A DNA stretch of 64,000 nucleotides, from contig CM040453.1 of NCBI GenBank assembly GCA_022749755.1, positions 12,223,368 to 12,287,367 on the forward strand, read 5' to 3'. Below, piece by piece: positions 62,999 to 64,000 of the stretch (the first letter of the stretch is position 1; each line of letters opens with the position of its first letter). The translations under genes and the position numbers were made by a program. The notes below the pieces were generated by a model. The model was not told the origin of the DNA. It did no database searches and worked only from the letters and a program-made list of their open reading frames with translations. This DNA is from Azadirachta indica (lineage: Eukaryota > Streptophyta > Magnoliopsida > Sapindales > Meliaceae).

Positions 62999-63491
62999 CA
63001 AAAATATATTTATTTTGTAACTATACTATATATTATTGTATTAATATAAATAACGTCTGTAATGGAATACAATTAATTCTATTATGAAGAGACATTTACT
63101 AACAGAAAAGATACATGCATAATTTATAAATAGCGGCCACGTTGTGACCATAATATGGAGAGAAAATAGTCTTTCTATCCCCTTATATTATCGCATTATT
63201 TTCTTTAAATTTATGAAGGAACGTGCATTATTTTTGTGTTGTTCTAAAATTCTATACTTAAAAGAGTATATTTTAGTAGAACCAACCATTGTATCTTGGA
63301 GTAAGATTGTTATAGAAACTGATTTTGCACTAAGATATTACCCTAGAGGCAGAAAGTTTACTTACAAGGTTAGTGCCTATGTACATGTGTCGATATATTA
63401 ATTTTTAATTATATTCTTTTTATCATCCAATTCTAGAAAATTCCTATCAGCAACAGATCTCTTTTATTTTTTTACTCACTTTGAAAATAAT
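62999..63491 (+). repeat. Dispersed repeat, copy 2 (partner at 18470-18928)
   Basis: Nearly the same as copy 1, but with about 50 extra bases at 63087-63120 and a longer open frame (63144-63401, 85 codons) starting MTIIWRENSLS and containing IVIETDFALRYY and GRKFTYK. It has the TATA-like tttataaatagcgg and the donor-like AAG/GTTAGT at 63369. It could be a non-autonomous element or a duplicated first-exon fragment of a gene outside the window. The peptide is not one I know. Confidence 0.75.
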
Positions 63492-64000
63492 AAAATAAGG
63501 TTGAAAAGTAATTAAACGGGGACTACGGTTTGTATCATTGATGAATGGTGATTAGAAATGTCATTGAAGAAATACCGAACTCTTATTTTTTATTATTAGT
63601 TAAATTAGAAAAAAATTTAAAAAAATCAAGTGTCTTAAACTATTTGGATTACATTTTACACCTAAAAGATAAGTTTAGAAAAGTATAATAATAATTGTAT
63701 CAATGAAACTAAATAAATCACCCAAGTTAATTAATAAAAAGTAACAGTGTAATTGAGTATTTTGGACATAGTAAAAAATTTAAATATTTTTTTTAAAATT
63801 TAATTAAAGTATATACATCTTTCACCTATGAAATAAAGTGCCTTCATAACATTTTAATTTTACAATTATCAAAGTTAAGAAAATTAAAAATTATAAAAAA
63901 AAAAAATTGTGAATTATGCAATACAAATAATTAATGTACTGCGGTAAGACCCAACGCACATGTATGTGTTCTTTTATTGGGTTCCAATATTGTCACTTAT
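63492..64000. other. AT-rich DNA at the window end
   Basis: No gene or clear repeat seen. Confidence 0.45.

Noticed and set aside
1..64000. CRISPR arrays, bacterial operons, rRNA or tRNA genes
   Set aside because: No short regular direct-repeat and spacer pattern, no ribosome-binding sites, and no tRNA or rRNA sequence noticed on either strand. The window is plant nuclear DNA. A dedicated tRNA scan was not possible here.

Overview
The window is plant nuclear DNA, almost certainly from a dicot. Genes are split by many AT-rich GT-AG introns, the space between them holds MITE-like hairpins, and the recognisable proteins are a plant-type PDR/ABCG transporter and a NAT10/Kre33 acetyltransferase with plant-like sequence. 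A woody rosid such as citrus is my guess, but the sequence does not fix the species. Every gene I could model is on the plus strand. I built the gene models by hand, checking reading phase across every intron.

Bases 1-16195 and 22505-39555 are two diverged copies of one segment (units A and B). Each unit holds an old, internally deleted PDR relic (exons 2, 3, 22, 23 and 24 only) followed by a full-length PDR gene. In unit A the full gene is intact: 24 exons at 4612-15315, 1421 residues, both nucleotide-binding domains complete. In unit B the matching gene (27973-38670) has many stops, frameshifts and lost splice sites. The relic lies at the same place in both units, so it is older than the segment duplication. 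Between the units, 16196-22504 holds an inverted-repeat element, a roughly 600 bp tandem repeat, one copy of a dispersed repeat, and AT-rich DNA.

Bases 39556-45000 are repeat-rich. They include a 2.07 kb fold-back element with arms of about 650 bp and a second inverted-repeat element. At 46811-57803 is an intact 26-exon RNA cytidine acetyltransferase (1016 residues), with a probable untranslated leader near 45000-45195. At 58842-62009 is an intact 14-exon gene for a 399-residue protein that I do not recognise. It has a telo-box and TATA-like site upstream, a T-rich first intron containing a tandem duplication, and one GC-AG intron. A second copy of the dispersed repeat follows at 62999-63491.

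The three intact genes show no sign of acting together. The transporter would work at a membrane, the acetyltransferase on rRNA and tRNA in the nucleolus, and the third protein has no assigned role. The best leads are the two-gene segment duplication with opposite fates of its copies, a GT-to-GC splice-donor change in the surviving transporter, and the unrecognised 399-residue protein.
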